A DNA stretch of 64,000 bases. Source: an uncultured Paracoccaceae bacterium (lineage in GTDB: Bacteria > Pseudomonadota > Alphaproteobacteria > Rhodobacterales > Rhodobacteraceae). Shown here piece after piece: positions 17,417 through 26,308 of the stretch. The stretch's first letter is position 1, and every line of letters begins with the position of its first letter. Below the pieces are notes generated by a model. The model searched no databases and had not been told where the DNA came from. It saw nothing but the letters and a program-made list of their open reading frames with translations. The position numbers were made by a program, and so were the translations under genes. The DNA is taken from contig CATOSU010000001.1 in the NCBI GenBank assembly GCA_951812615.1, forward strand, positions 682,001 through 746,000. Reading direction: 5' to 3'.

Positions 17417-17437
17417 AGGCTTAAATAGTTTAAGCCT
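17417..17437. promoter_or_regulatory. 21-bp palindrome upstream of kynU, candidate operator
   Basis: AGGCTTAAA-TAG-TTTAAGCCT, perfect nine-base arms, 20 bp before the kynU start and 30 bp after the SDR stop. The AT-rich core and location suit a MarR- or Lrp-type regulator of tryptophan/kynurenine catabolism acting on a promoter for kynUA. No regulator gene is in the window. Confidence 0.55.
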
Positions 17438-17457
17438 AAAACAAAGCGGGTCCAGCG

Positions 17458-18651
17458 ATGACAGATTTCGCCGCCACCAAGGCCATGTTCCACCTGCCCG
17501 AAGGTGTCATCTATCTCGACGGCAATTCGCTGGGTCCGCTGCCACGTGCGGCCACGGCCCATGTCGGCCAGGCGATGGAGGCGGAATGGGGCCAACGGCT
17601 GATCACCGGCTGGAACAAGGCGGGCTGGATGGCGCTGCCGACACAGCTGGGCGACCGGATCGGTGCTCTGATCGGGGCCGAGCCCGGCCATGTGGTGGTT
17701 GGCGACACGTTGTCGATCAAGGTCTATCAGGCGCTGGCCTCGGCCCTGCAGCTGAACCCGGACCGGCGGGTGGTGCTGACGGACAATGGCAATTTCCCCT
17801 CTGACATCTACATGGCCGAGGGCCTGCTGCAGATGCTGGACAAGGGGTACGAGCTGAAAGTGGTCGCGCCCGAGGCCGTGGCCGGCCATATCGACGACAC
17901 GGTCGCCGTGCTGATGCTGACCGAGGTCGATTACCGCACCGGACGCTGGCATGACATGAAAGCCCTGACCGCGCTTGCCCATGATGCCGGTGCGCTGGCG
18001 GTCTGGGATCTGGCGCACACCGCCGGCGCGGTGCCGGTGGACCTGTCCGGCGCGGGCGCGGATTTTGCCGTGGGCTGCACGTATAAATACCTCAATGGCG
18101 GCCCCGGCGCGCCGGCCTTCATCTATGTCGCGCCGCGCCATGCGGGCCGCGCGGTGCCGGCGCTTTCGGGCTGGCTGGGCCACGAGGCGCCGTTTGCCTT
18201 CGATCTGGACTATCGCCCCGGCGCCGGGATCGAACGGATGCGCGTGGGCACCCCACCGGTGCTGCAGATTCGGGCGCTGGAAACGGCCATGGACATCTGG
18301 GACATGGCCGACATCAACGACGTGCGCGCCAGATCGGTGGAGCTGTGCGATCTCTTCATCGCCGAGGTCGAGGCCGCCTGCCCCGACCTGACACTGAACA
18401 CCCCGCGCGACGCTGCCCGCCGCGGCAGCCAGGTGTCGTTCCGCCACTCCGAAGGCTATGCCGTGATGCAGGCGCTGATCGCACGCGGCGTGATCGGCGA
18501 TTTCCGCGCGCCCGACAACCTGCGCTTCGGCTTCACCCCGCTTTATATTGACGAGGCCGACGTGCACGGCGCGGTTCGTATCCTTGCCGACATTCTCACC
18601 AATCGCCTGTGGGACCGCCCTGAATACAAGGTGCGGGCCGCGGTCACGTGA
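17458..18651 (+). CDS. kynU: kynureninase
   Basis: PLP-dependent hydrolase that cleaves L-kynurenine to anthranilate and L-alanine. 397 residues, usual length. Motifs: YLDGNSLGPLP at the start, FPSDIYMAEG, DLAHTAGAVP (Asp184 holding the PLP ring nitrogen), and GCTYKYLNGGPGAPAF with the Schiff-base lysine Lys210. It forms a catabolic pair with the downstream tryptophan 2,3-dioxygenase; the intermediate enzyme, kynurenine formamidase, is not in this window. A perfect 21-bp palindrome sits just upstream of the start codon. The ribosome site is weak. Confidence 0.95.
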   Translation: MTDFAATKAMFHLPEGVIYLDGNSLGPLPRAATAHVGQAMEAEWGQRLITGWNKAGWMALPTQLGDRIGALIGAEPGHVVVGDTLSIKVYQALASALQLNPDRRVVLTDNGNFPSDIYMAEGLLQMLDKGYELKVVAPEAVAGHIDDTVAVLMLTEVDYRTGRWHDMKALTALAHDAGALAVWDLAHTAGAVPVDLSGAGADFAVGCTYKYLNGGPGAPAFIYVAPRHAGRAVPALSGWLGHEAPFAFDLDYRPGAGIERMRVGTPPVLQIRALETAMDIWDMADINDVRARSVELCDLFIAEVEAACPDLTLNTPRDAARRGSQVSFRHSEGYAVMQALIARGVIGDFRAPDNLRFGFTPLYIDEADVHGAVRILADILTNRLWDRPEYKVRAAVT

Positions 18652-18786
18652 CCCGCACCGGCATCCTGCCGCTCTGCCGTCCGGCCGGCTGGATCGCGCT
18701 CTGGCGGCGGCTGGCGCAATGCGGCAGCCTGAACCGGAGGCCCCGTTTCTTTCCCGAGTGAGACAACGATGGAAAAGGAACGCGAA

Positions 18787-19620
18787 ATGACCCAACCCTA
18801 CGACCCTGCCAACGACGGCGCCCAGATGACCTTTGACGGGCGCGTGTCCTACGGCGACTACCTGCATCTCGACGCCATTCTCGGCGCCCAGCACCTGCAA
18901 TCGGACGCCCATGACGAATTGCTGTTCATCATTCAGCACCAGACTTCCGAGCTTTGGATGCGCCTTGCAATCCATGAACTGACCGCCGCGCGCGAAGCTC
19001 TGGGCGCCGCGGACGTGCGCCCGGCCTTCAAGATGCTGGCCCGCGTCAGCCGCATTTTCGAACAGCTCAACAGCGCATGGGACGTGCTTCGCACGATGAC
19101 GCCCGCCGATTACACCGCCTTCCGCGAAGCGCTGGGGCAATCCTCGGGATTTCAGTCCTTCCAGTACCGGCAGATCGAATTTCTGCTCGGCAACCGCAAC
19201 CCGGCCATGTTGCGGCCCCACGCCCACCGGCCCGAAATTGCCGCCCTGCTTGAGGCCGAACTGACCCGGCCCTCGCTCTATGACGTGGCGCTGCAGGCGC
19301 TGCACACACGCCACCCGCTGCCCGAGGCCGTTCTGACACGCGACCGGCGTCTGCCACACAGCGCCAGCGAGGACGTCGCCGCTGCCTGGGCCGAGGTCTA
19401 CCGCGATCCGGCAGCGCACTGGTCGCTTTACGAACTGGCCGAGAAGCTTGTCGATCTGGAGGATTACTTCCGCCGCTGGCGCTTCAACCATGTCACCACA
19501 GTCGAACGGGTGATCGGGTTCAAGCGCGGCACCGGCGGCACCGGCGGGGTCAGCTATCTCAAACGGATGCTTGAGGTGGAGCTTTTTCCGGAACTCTGGC
19601 ACCTGCGCACGGATCTCTGA
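18787..19620 (+). CDS. kynA: tryptophan 2,3-dioxygenase
   Basis: Heme enzyme opening the indole ring of L-tryptophan to N-formylkynurenine, the first step of the kynurenine route. 277 residues, typical for bacterial TDO. Motifs: [16 protein letters not shown]-like start ([13 protein letters not shown]), [16 protein letters not shown] with substrate-site residues, [31 protein letters not shown] with the proximal heme histidine, and the [11 protein letters not shown] loop. I use the ATG at 18787 (AAGGAA six bases upstream), not one six codons earlier inside that ribosome site. It lies 135 bp behind kynU. Confidence 0.95.
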   Translation: MTQPYDPANDGAQMTFDGRVSYGDYLHLDAILGAQHLQSDAHDELLFIIQHQTSELWMRLAIHELTAAREALGAADVRPAFKMLARVSRIFEQLNSAWDVLRTMTPADYTAFREALGQSSGFQSFQYRQIEFLLGNRNPAMLRPHAHRPEIAALLEAELTRPSLYDVALQALHTRHPLPEAVLTRDRRLPHSASEDVAAAWAEVYRDPAAHWSLYELAEKLVDLEDYFRRWRFNHVTTVERVIGFKRGTGGTGGVSYLKRMLEVELFPELWHLRTDL

Positions 19621-19774
19621 AACGCAGCCTGCGGGCGGGGCTTTGTCCTCACCGGCCCGCCGAAACTCCTACCAGAAGAAGAACGCGCCCGGCGCTTCGC
19701 TCCGGACCTGACGGGGATCTGCGGTGCAGGATCGCAACGGTCCATCCGGTTCGCGCGAAACGCGCGTCCCGCGC

Positions 19775-20128
19775 TCAGACGGTGATCATTGCCAGCGCAA
19801 CGCGGCGGCCTTCGCTCAGCAGCACGTTATAGGTACGGGCCGCGGCAGGCGAAGACATGGCTTCCACCGCCAGACCCACCGCCTCCAGCGTTTCGCGGAA
19901 AGCCGGCGGCAGGTGGGCGATATCGGCCCCCGTTCCGACGAACAGCAGGTCGGCATGCGGCCCCAGTTCCAGCAGCGGCGCGGTGTCCTCGTAGCCGCCC
20001 CATTGCCGCGTGCCGGCCGGCCCGGTCAGGGCGTGACCGCGGATCACCTCGCCTCCGATCCGGAAAAACCCCGGCCCGTAACCTTCGACCGGGCGGGCCT
20101 CGGTGTAAGAAACTTCGTTCAGGCGCAT
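19775..20128 (-). CDS. Mth938-like domain protein (DUF498)
   Basis: 117 residues. The motifs GYGPGFFRIGGEVIRG and LLFVGTGADIAHLPPAFR identify the Mth938 fold, a small alpha/beta protein seen in archaea, bacteria and the human assembly factor NDUFAF3. In Rhodobacteraceae it recurrently follows secDF, as here, with 10 bp between it and the TauE/SafE exporter. No catalytic residues are known. In alphaproteobacteria a role in respiratory complex assembly is sometimes suspected by analogy with NDUFAF3, but nothing in the sequence proves it. Confidence 0.85.
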   Translation of the reverse strand: MRLNEVSYTEARPVEGYGPGFFRIGGEVIRGHALTGPAGTRQWGGYEDTAPLLELGPHADLLFVGTGADIAHLPPAFRETLEAVGLAVEAMSSPAAARTYNVLLSEGRRVALAMITV

Positions 20129-20138
20129 GTGCTTCCTT

Positions 20139-20891
20139 TCAGTCCCAGACCGGCAATCCCATAACGGCAGATACCGCGATCACCGCATAGGCCACGTTGC
20201 GGTACACCTTTTCCCTGCCGGGGTGGAAGATCCGCGCCCCCAGCACGTTGCCCGCCATGTTCGGCACGATCATCATCACCCCGATCAGCACCGGCGTCCA
20301 GCCCAGCTCGCCGCGCAGGGCAATCATCCCGAGGATCAGAAACTCGAAGACAAAGAGATGCAGCAGCGTGTTGGCCTGGATCACCTCCGGCGGGTGCGGG
20401 CTGGCCATGTAAGTCAGGATCACCGGAGGCCCCGGCAACCCGGCCAATCCGCCGGAAAACCCGGACAGCCCGCCGATCCCGTAGACCAGCGGCGGGCGCA
20501 GGTTTCCTCTCCAGCGCAGACCGAAAATCAGGCACAGCAGCAGGAACAGCGACAGACCGCTGACCGCGAACCGGTAGGTTTCCGGCCGGATCACGGCCAG
20601 TAACATCAATCCCAGCGGCAGGATCGCGGCGGCCCCGATGGCCAGCCGCAGCAGGTCGCGCCGATGTGCCGCCCGCCAGGCCCGCGGCACGTTGGGTAGT
20701 GGCCCGAAAACATCCATGATCGTCAACGTGACAATCGCCCAGACCGGCGGCACGAACTGTGCCGCCACCGGAAGATAGATCATCGCGGTCCCGAAGCCCG
20801 AAAACCCGCGCACCATCCCGGCAATCAGCGCCGCAGCGGCGATCCACCACAGGCCGGGCGTGTCCAGCGCCGCGGCCAGGGTCTCAGGCAT
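20139..20891 (-). CDS. TauE/SafE family sulfite/anion exporter
   Basis: 250-residue polytopic membrane protein with about eight helices. The two family repeats are visible (LIAGMVRGFSGFGTAMIYLPV near the start, GGLSGFSGGLAGLPGPPVILTYM in the middle). Members export sulfite, sulfoacetate or similar anions; this one's substrate is unknown. Its ATG overlaps the secF stop region by eight bases, so it is translated with the Sec operon, an arrangement common in Rhodobacteraceae but without an obvious functional link. Confidence 0.87.
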   Translation of the reverse strand: MPETLAAALDTPGLWWIAAAALIAGMVRGFSGFGTAMIYLPVAAQFVPPVWAIVTLTIMDVFGPLPNVPRAWRAAHRRDLLRLAIGAAAILPLGLMLLAVIRPETYRFAVSGLSLFLLLCLIFGLRWRGNLRPPLVYGIGGLSGFSGGLAGLPGPPVILTYMASPHPPEVIQANTLLHLFVFEFLILGMIALRGELGWTPVLIGVMMIVPNMAGNVLGARIFHPGREKVYRNVAYAVIAVSAVMGLPVWD

Positions 20892-21852
20892 CTACATTGG
20901 CGAACTGGTTCCCGGCATTCTTGTCCGGCTTCGACCAGTCGCGCTTGACCCCCAGATACAGCAGGATCGAAGACGCCACGAAGACCGACGAATAGGTCCC
21001 CACGATCACGCCCCAGATCATCGCGAAGACAAAGCCGCGGATCACATCCCCGCCCAGCACAAAGAGCGAGATCAGCGCCAGCAAGGTGGTGACCGAGGTC
21101 ATCACCGTCCGGCTCAGCGTTTCGTTGATCGAGATGTTCAGCACCTCGGCCAGCGTCTTCTTCTTGTATTTGCGCAGGTTTTCGCGGACCCGGTCGAACA
21201 CGACCACGGTGTCGTTCAGCGAATAGCCGACAATGGTCAGCAGCGCGGCGATGATGGCAAGGTCAAACCGGATCTGCAGCACCGAGAAGATCCCGATGGT
21301 CAGCAGCACGTCATGGATCAGCGCGGCAACCGCGCCCAGCGCGAACTGCCATTCGAACCGCAGCCAGATATAGACCAGCACCGCCCCGATGGCGAGCAGC
21401 ACCGCAATCACCGCAGTCTGGATCAGTTCTCCGGATACTTTCGGACCCACCGATTCAACCGAAGTAAACGTGATATCCGGCACGGCCGCCTGCAGCGCGG
21501 TTTCCACGGCCTTGACCATGTCCGAGGTCACTGCCTCTTCGCCTTCCTGCGCCTGAATACGGATCATCGCGACGTTTTCGTCTTCCTCGAAGGTCGGATC
21601 GAACACTTCGGTGATCGACACATCACCCAGCCCCAGTGGCGCGATGGCCCCGCGATAGGCGCCGGTATCAACCGGCTGCGCGCTCTCGGTCCGGATCGTG
21701 GTGCCGCCGCGGAAGTCGATGCCGAAATTCAGGCCAAACACCCCGAAGCTGCCGGCGCTCAGCAGGATCAGCAGCGCCGAGAAGCCCAGCCACATCTTCC
21801 ATTGCCGGAAGAAATCGAAAGAGGTTTCCTTGGGGACGAGTTTAAGTCGCAT
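20884..21852 (-). CDS. secF: protein translocase subunit SecF
   Basis: 322 residues, six helices. FGLNFGIDFRGGTTI near the N-terminus is the SecF hallmark after the first helix, followed by a periplasmic domain. The C-terminal half has the RND-like block IWLRFEWQFALGAVAALIHDVLL, then TIVGYSLNDTVVVFDRVREN. With SecD it uses proton motive force to help pull preproteins across the inner membrane. The start follows the secD stop by one base (TGAgATG). Confidence 0.96.
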   Translation of the reverse strand: MRLKLVPKETSFDFFRQWKMWLGFSALLILLSAGSFGVFGLNFGIDFRGGTTIRTESAQPVDTGAYRGAIAPLGLGDVSITEVFDPTFEEDENVAMIRIQAQEGEEAVTSDMVKAVETALQAAVPDITFTSVESVGPKVSGELIQTAVIAVLLAIGAVLVYIWLRFEWQFALGAVAALIHDVLLTIGIFSVLQIRFDLAIIAALLTIVGYSLNDTVVVFDRVRENLRKYKKKTLAEVLNISINETLSRTVMTSVTTLLALISLFVLGGDVIRGFVFAMIWGVIVGTYSSVFVASSILLYLGVKRDWSKPDKNAGNQFANVDA

Positions 21853-21853
21853 C

Positions 21854-23515
21854 TCAGACCTCGATCGTTTTCGGACGGCGGCGTTCGAACCAGATGACGA
21901 TGATCAGCCGCGTGACGAAGATCGCCGTGAAGACCGAGGTCAGAATGCCCAGCCCCAGCGTGATGGCAAAGCCGCGCACCGGCCCCGACCCCATGGCAAA
22001 CAGGATCACCGCCGTGATGAAGGTGGTCACGTTCGCATCCAGAATGGCACTCAGCGCCTTTTCGTATCCCAGCTCGATCGCCCTTGCCGGACCGCGCGCG
22101 GTCTTCAGCTCTTCCCGGATCCGTTCGAACACCAGCACATTGGCGTCAACCGCCATACCGACCGTCAGCACGATCCCGGCAATGCCCGGCAGGGTCAGTG
22201 TGGCGCCGATCAGGCTCAGCAGCCCGAAGATCAGCGCGATATTGAGGATCAGCGCAACATTGGCGATCAGGCCAAAGAGCCCATAGCTCAGCCCCATGAA
22301 CACCAGCACGGCTGCAAAGGCGACCATCGTGGCCACCCGGCCTGCGTCGATACTGTCCTGTCCCAGCTCCGGCCCGATGGTCCGTTCCTCGAGAAAGGTC
22401 AGCCCTGCGGGCAGCGCCCCGGCCCGCAGCAGAACCGCAAGGTTGGTGCTCTCCTCGACGGTGAAGCGGCCGGTGATGATGCCCGACCCGCCCGAAATAT
22501 GCGCCTGAATGACCGGCGCGCTGATCACCTCGTCATCCAGCACAATGGCAAAGGGGCTGCCGATGTTTTCGGCCGTGTAATCGCCGAACTTGCGCGCACC
22601 CGACGGGTTGAAGCGGAAGGTCACCGCCGGACGGCCGTTCTGGTCAAAGCTGGGCTGCGCATCGACCAGTTCCTCGCCGGTGACCACCGGCGCGGCTTCC
22701 AGCGTATAGTAGGCCCCTTCTTCGTCCAGAGAAGGCAGCACCTTGTTGCCCACACCCGCCGGTGCATCCGGGTCTCCGCCGCGGCCGACGACCGGGTTGA
22801 AGGTCAGCTGCGCGGTGGTGCCGATGATGTCTTTCAGTTCCGATGCGCTGCCGATTCCGGGCACCTGAATCAGGATCCGGTCGGTGCCCTGCCGCTGAAT
22901 CGTCGGTTCGCGGGTGCCGACCTCGTCGATCCGCCGCCGGATGATTTCCAGCGCCTGCCGCATCGTGCGTTCGTCGTTGGCCACCCGTTCAGCGTCGGTC
23001 AGCGTGATGACGATGACAGCGTCCGAGGCAGTGACCAGAATGTCGTTCGAGCCCACGCCGGACAGTGTCTGGATCGGTCGGGCCAGCCCGCGCACCACTT
23101 CCAGCGCCCGCGCCATGCCCTCGGGCTTGCTGATCTTCACGTGCAGTTCGTCATCCGCCGACGGCTGCTTGCGGATGGTGCCCACCGTTGCCCGCTCGCC
23201 ACGCAGCGCATCGCGCACGTCTGGCCACAGCGCCTCCATCCGGGCGGCATAGACATCCTCGACCTGCACCTCGGCCAGCAGATGCGCACCGCCGCGCAGG
23301 TCCAGCCCCAGATTGACCAGCGCCGACGGCATCCAGCCCGGCCAGTTGCCGGCAACCTCGGCCAACTCCGGCGTTTCGCCTTTTAATTCAATGGCTTTCA
23401 GAGCATCGTTGCTCTGTTCCACCCGCGTGTAAAACGCGTTGGGCACTGCCAGCCACAGCCCGACCAGACAGGTCAGGACAATGAGCACGCGTTTCCAGAG
23501 ATCGATCTGCAGCAT
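21854..23515 (-). CDS. secD: protein translocase subunit SecD
   Basis: 553 residues, usual length for alphaproteobacterial SecD. N-terminal helix, then NLGLDLRGGAHLLAEV (SecD motif), a large periplasmic region with QRQGTDRILIQVPGI and GSGIITGRFTVEES, and five C-terminal helices with GMAVDANVLVFERIREELK. Forms the SecDF-YajC complex with its neighbours and works late in Sec export. yajC lies 36 bp upstream and secF follows with a one-base gap. Confidence 0.96.
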   Translation of the reverse strand: MLQIDLWKRVLIVLTCLVGLWLAVPNAFYTRVEQSNDALKAIELKGETPELAEVAGNWPGWMPSALVNLGLDLRGGAHLLAEVQVEDVYAARMEALWPDVRDALRGERATVGTIRKQPSADDELHVKISKPEGMARALEVVRGLARPIQTLSGVGSNDILVTASDAVIVITLTDAERVANDERTMRQALEIIRRRIDEVGTREPTIQRQGTDRILIQVPGIGSASELKDIIGTTAQLTFNPVVGRGGDPDAPAGVGNKVLPSLDEEGAYYTLEAAPVVTGEELVDAQPSFDQNGRPAVTFRFNPSGARKFGDYTAENIGSPFAIVLDDEVISAPVIQAHISGGSGIITGRFTVEESTNLAVLLRAGALPAGLTFLEERTIGPELGQDSIDAGRVATMVAFAAVLVFMGLSYGLFGLIANVALILNIALIFGLLSLIGATLTLPGIAGIVLTVGMAVDANVLVFERIREELKTARGPARAIELGYEKALSAILDANVTTFITAVILFAMGSGPVRGFAITLGLGILTSVFTAIFVTRLIIVIWFERRRPKTIEV

Positions 23516-23550
23516 GGCCCCGGCCTCGGTTGAATGGTGTCAGGGCGGGG

Positions 23551-23838
23551 TTACTGGTTCGCCGGTTCGGTCTTGCTCATCACCGTGGCGATGGTGCTCT
23601 TGACGACCTGCACCTTGACGCCATCGGCGATCTCGACCTCGACCTCGTTGTCGTCCTTGACCTTGGTCACCTTGCCGATCATCCCGCCCTGGGTCACGAC
23701 CTTGTCGCCGCGGCGCAGGGCGCCGACCATCGCCTGATGCTCCTTGACCTTTTTCTGCTGCGGACGGATCAGCAGGAAATACATGATCGCAAAGATCAGG
23801 ATGAGCGGGAGAAACTGGGTGATCGCGCCACCGTCCAT
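23551..23838 (-). CDS. yajC: preprotein translocase subunit YajC
   Basis: 95 residues: one N-terminal membrane helix (LPLILIFAIMYFLLIRPQQKK) followed by a small basic cytoplasmic domain with KVVTQGGMIGKVTKVKDDN. First gene of the yajC-secD-secF-tauE-Mth938 operon and an accessory subunit of the SecDF complex. Its upstream region holds a perfect 14-bp palindrome. Confidence 0.95.
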   Translation of the reverse strand: MDGGAITQFLPLILIFAIMYFLLIRPQQKKVKEHQAMVGALRRGDKVVTQGGMIGKVTKVKDDNEVEVEIADGVKVQVVKSTIATVMSKTEPANQ

Positions 23839-24186
23839 GGGGTCTTCCTTGTCTTGTGGGCCCGAGTGAAGGCCGGTCAGAGATTTGCGCGGAACCTATG
23901 GATTCGGGCCGGGGTTTGCAAGGCAGGGAAATCGGAGGGTTTTGTACAAAACGGGGCAGGCTCTGAACCCCGGTTTTTCAAAACAGGGCAGGCTTGGCAG
24001 TGACGCGCAAAAGCGTCACAATTAGGCTGGTCCTTCGAATGTCCCGCGATGACCCGAACCGGTAGAATCCCCCCTACCCGCATCCGACCTGTTACGAACA
24101 CGGGCCAGGCGGGCATGGCAGGCCAGACATGGCTTCGACCCCGAGGATCCATCGACCTGGTGAGCCATCCGTGTCACGCTCGACCC
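23839..24186. other. 348-bp divergent intergenic region with repeat elements
   Basis: Between yajC (minus) and the serine protease (plus). No convincing gene. Seen: palindrome GTTTTGTACAAAAC (23939-23952), a 15-base direct repeat AAAACGGGGCAGGCT (23948-23962) and AAAACAGGGCAGGCT (23980-23994), and a hairpin GTGACGC-GCAAAA-GCGTCAC (24000-24019). Confidence 0.5.
23939..23952. promoter_or_regulatory. perfect 14-bp palindrome upstream of yajC
   Basis: GTTTTGTACAAAAC, perfect over 14 bases, about 100 bp upstream of the yajC start and about 235 bp upstream of the protease. A likely protein-binding site, owner unknown. Confidence 0.4.
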
Positions 24187-24855
24187 ATGTTGCGGTTTGC
24201 TTTTCTTCTGCTCGCCCTCCCTCTCCCTGCCCTCGCCGAGGCGCGGCTGCCGCTGCTGCCGGCAGAGACCCATGCCGCCTATCCCGCCATTGGCCGGGTC
24301 AACCGGGCGGGGTACCGGACGCGGTCGATGTGTTCGGGGACGCTGGTGGCGCCGGCGCTGGTTCTGACGGCGGCGCATTGCCTGTGGCGGGGGGACGGGA
24401 AACCGGTGGCGGTCAAGGATCTGCGCTTTGTGGCCGGGTGGTATCGGGGCGCGGCGCAGGCCAGTGCCGGGGTCAGCGCGGTTGAGGTGCATCCCAAAGC
24501 CCTGCGCGGGGATCGCATTGATCCGCGCTATGACCTCGCCCTGCTGCATCTGGACGCGCCGCTGGAGATTGCGCCGCTGCCGCTGGCGGGCCGTGATCTG
24601 GCGCCGCCGCCATATGCCATTGTCGCCTACGAGGCGTCGCGCCCGCATGCGCTGGGCGGGCGGTTTGACTGTGACGGCAGGCTGCACGGGTTGCAGATGC
24701 TGCGCAGCCCCTGCGCCGTGGAACAGGGCGCGTCCGGGGGGCCGGTGCTGTCGCAGGATGGCGCGGTGATCGGTGTGGTGTCGGCGCGGGCCGGAGAGAC
24801 GACGCTGGTGCCGCGGGTACGAACCTGGGAGCGGTTGATGGGCTTGCGGGAGTAG
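24187..24855 (+). CDS. secreted trypsin-like serine protease
   Basis: 222 residues with a signal peptide (MLRFAFLLLALPLPALA) and a compact chymotrypsin-fold domain. Catalytic triad: His in LVLTAAHCLWRG, Asp in RYDLALLHLDAP, Ser in EQGASGGPVLSQDG. Paired cysteines around SMCSGTLV and AHC, and FDCDGRL with SPCAVEQ, fit the usual disulfides. Likely periplasmic or extracellular. The start has no strong ribosome site, and the frame stays open upstream without conserved sequence. It stands alone between the divergent yajC operon and serS. Confidence 0.85.
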   Translation: MLRFAFLLLALPLPALAEARLPLLPAETHAAYPAIGRVNRAGYRTRSMCSGTLVAPALVLTAAHCLWRGDGKPVAVKDLRFVAGWYRGAAQASAGVSAVEVHPKALRGDRIDPRYDLALLHLDAPLEIAPLPLAGRDLAPPPYAIVAYEASRPHALGGRFDCDGRLHGLQMLRSPCAVEQGASGGPVLSQDGAVIGVVSARAGETTLVPRVRTWERLMGLRE

Positions 24856-25004
24856 AGCGGGACGGCGAGGCCCGCGTTTGCGCGGGAACCCACGGGGGCG
24901 CCTGGATTTGATCAGGGACCGGGCTGCCTGTCACTGCCCCCTCCCCCTTTGCCACAGCTTTTGTCATAAGGCAGGAAACCGATTCACCAACGGAGTGCCC
25001 TGAG

Positions 25005-26297
25005 ATGCACGACATTCGCGCCATTCGTGAAAATCCCGACGCTTTCGACGCCGCCCTGTCCCGCCGCGGAGATGCGCCGATGGCGTCGTCGCTGCTGGAG
25101 GTGGACGAGGCGCGGCGGGCAAAGATCCTGGCCGCGGAAACCGCGCAGGCCGAGCAGAACAAGGCCGCCAAGGCGATCGGAGCGGCCAAGGCCAAGGGCG
25201 ACGAGGCCGAGTTCGAACGGCTGCGCGCCGAGGTGGCGGCACAGAAAGAGGCCGTGGCGGCGATGCAGGCCGAGGCCAAGGCGCTGGACGAGAAGCTGAC
25301 CGACATGCTGGCGCGGATTGCAAATCTGCCGGCCGAGGATGTGCCGGCGGGGGCCGACGAGGATGACAATGTGGAGGTGACCCGCTGGGGCACCCCGCGC
25401 ACGCTGGACTTTGCGCCGAAGGAGCATTTCGACATCCCCGGCGTGGCCGCCTGCATGGATTTCGAGATGGCGGCCAAGCTGTCGGGATCGCGTTTCGTGG
25501 TGCTGAAGGGCGCGGTTGCCCGCATTCACCGGGCGCTGGCGCAGTTCATGATCGACACCCATGTCACCGATAATGACCTGACCGAGATGGCCACACCCGT
25601 GCTGGTGCGGGACGAGGCGATGTATGGCACAGACAAGTTGCCGAAATTCGGCGAGGACAGCTATCAGACCACCAATGGCTGGTGGCTGATCCCGACCTCG
25701 GAGGTGACGCTGACCTATTCGGTGGCCGGCGACATTCTGGACGAGGCGCAATTGCCGATCCGGATGACGGCGCATACGCTGTGTTTCCGATCGGAGGCGG
25801 GCAGCGCGGGCAAGGACACCTCGGGCATGCTGCGTCAGCATCAGTTCGAGAAGGTCGAGATGGTGTCGGTCACCCATCCCGACGGCTCGGACGAGGAACA
25901 AAAGCGCATGCTGCGCTGCGCCGAGGATCTGCTGGAGCGGCTGGGCATCCCCTATCGCACCGTGGTGCTGTGCACCGGCGACATGGGGTTCGGCGCGCGG
26001 CGCACCTATGACATCGAGGCATGGCTGCCGGGGCAGGATACCTATCGCGAGATTTCCAGTGTCTCGACCACCGGCGATTTTCAGGCCCGGCGCATGAACG
26101 CGCGGTTCCGGCCCGCGGGGGGCGGCAAGCCGGAATTCGTGCATACGCTGAACGGATCCGGGCTGGCGGTTGGCCGCGCGCTGATCGCGGTCCTGGAAAA
26201 CGGGCAGCAGGCGGAGGGGTCGGTGGTGATGCCGGAGGTGCTGTGGCCCTATCTGGGCGGCAAGCGGGTGCTGACGGCGGGCGGCGTGCTGGCATAG
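25005..26297 (+). CDS. serS: serine--tRNA ligase
   Basis: Class II aminoacyl-tRNA synthetase charging tRNA-Ser, 430 residues. The N-terminal coiled-coil arm (about 30-105, rich in A, K and E) that holds the long variable arm of tRNA-Ser is obvious. Class II motif 2 is [25 protein letters not shown] and motif 3 is [26 protein letters not shown] and [15 protein letters not shown] are also present. A housekeeping gene near the Sec operon, as in other Rhodobacteraceae. Confidence 0.96.
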   Translation: MHDIRAIRENPDAFDAALSRRGDAPMASSLLEVDEARRAKILAAETAQAEQNKAAKAIGAAKAKGDEAEFERLRAEVAAQKEAVAAMQAEAKALDEKLTDMLARIANLPAEDVPAGADEDDNVEVTRWGTPRTLDFAPKEHFDIPGVAACMDFEMAAKLSGSRFVVLKGAVARIHRALAQFMIDTHVTDNDLTEMATPVLVRDEAMYGTDKLPKFGEDSYQTTNGWWLIPTSEVTLTYSVAGDILDEAQLPIRMTAHTLCFRSEAGSAGKDTSGMLRQHQFEKVEMVSVTHPDGSDEEQKRMLRCAEDLLERLGIPYRTVVLCTGDMGFGARRTYDIEAWLPGQDTYREISSVSTTGDFQARRMNARFRPAGGGKPEFVHTLNGSGLAVGRALIAVLENGQQAEGSVVMPEVLWPYLGGKRVLTAGGVLA

Positions 26298-26308
26298 CGG
26301 CACCCGTT

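Noticed and set aside
17170-19602. An 810-codon minus-strand open frame opposite kynU and kynA
   Set aside because: Same codon-bias artefact; both enzymes on the plus strand have complete catalytic motifs.
19748-19770. CGCGCG-type hairpin downstream of the Mth938-like gene (a similar one at about 28155)
   Set aside because: Short GC hairpins without T-runs are common at this GC content. The shared CGCGCGTTTCGCGCG core is suggestive, but the second copy lies in coding sequence, so I do not call it a repeat family.
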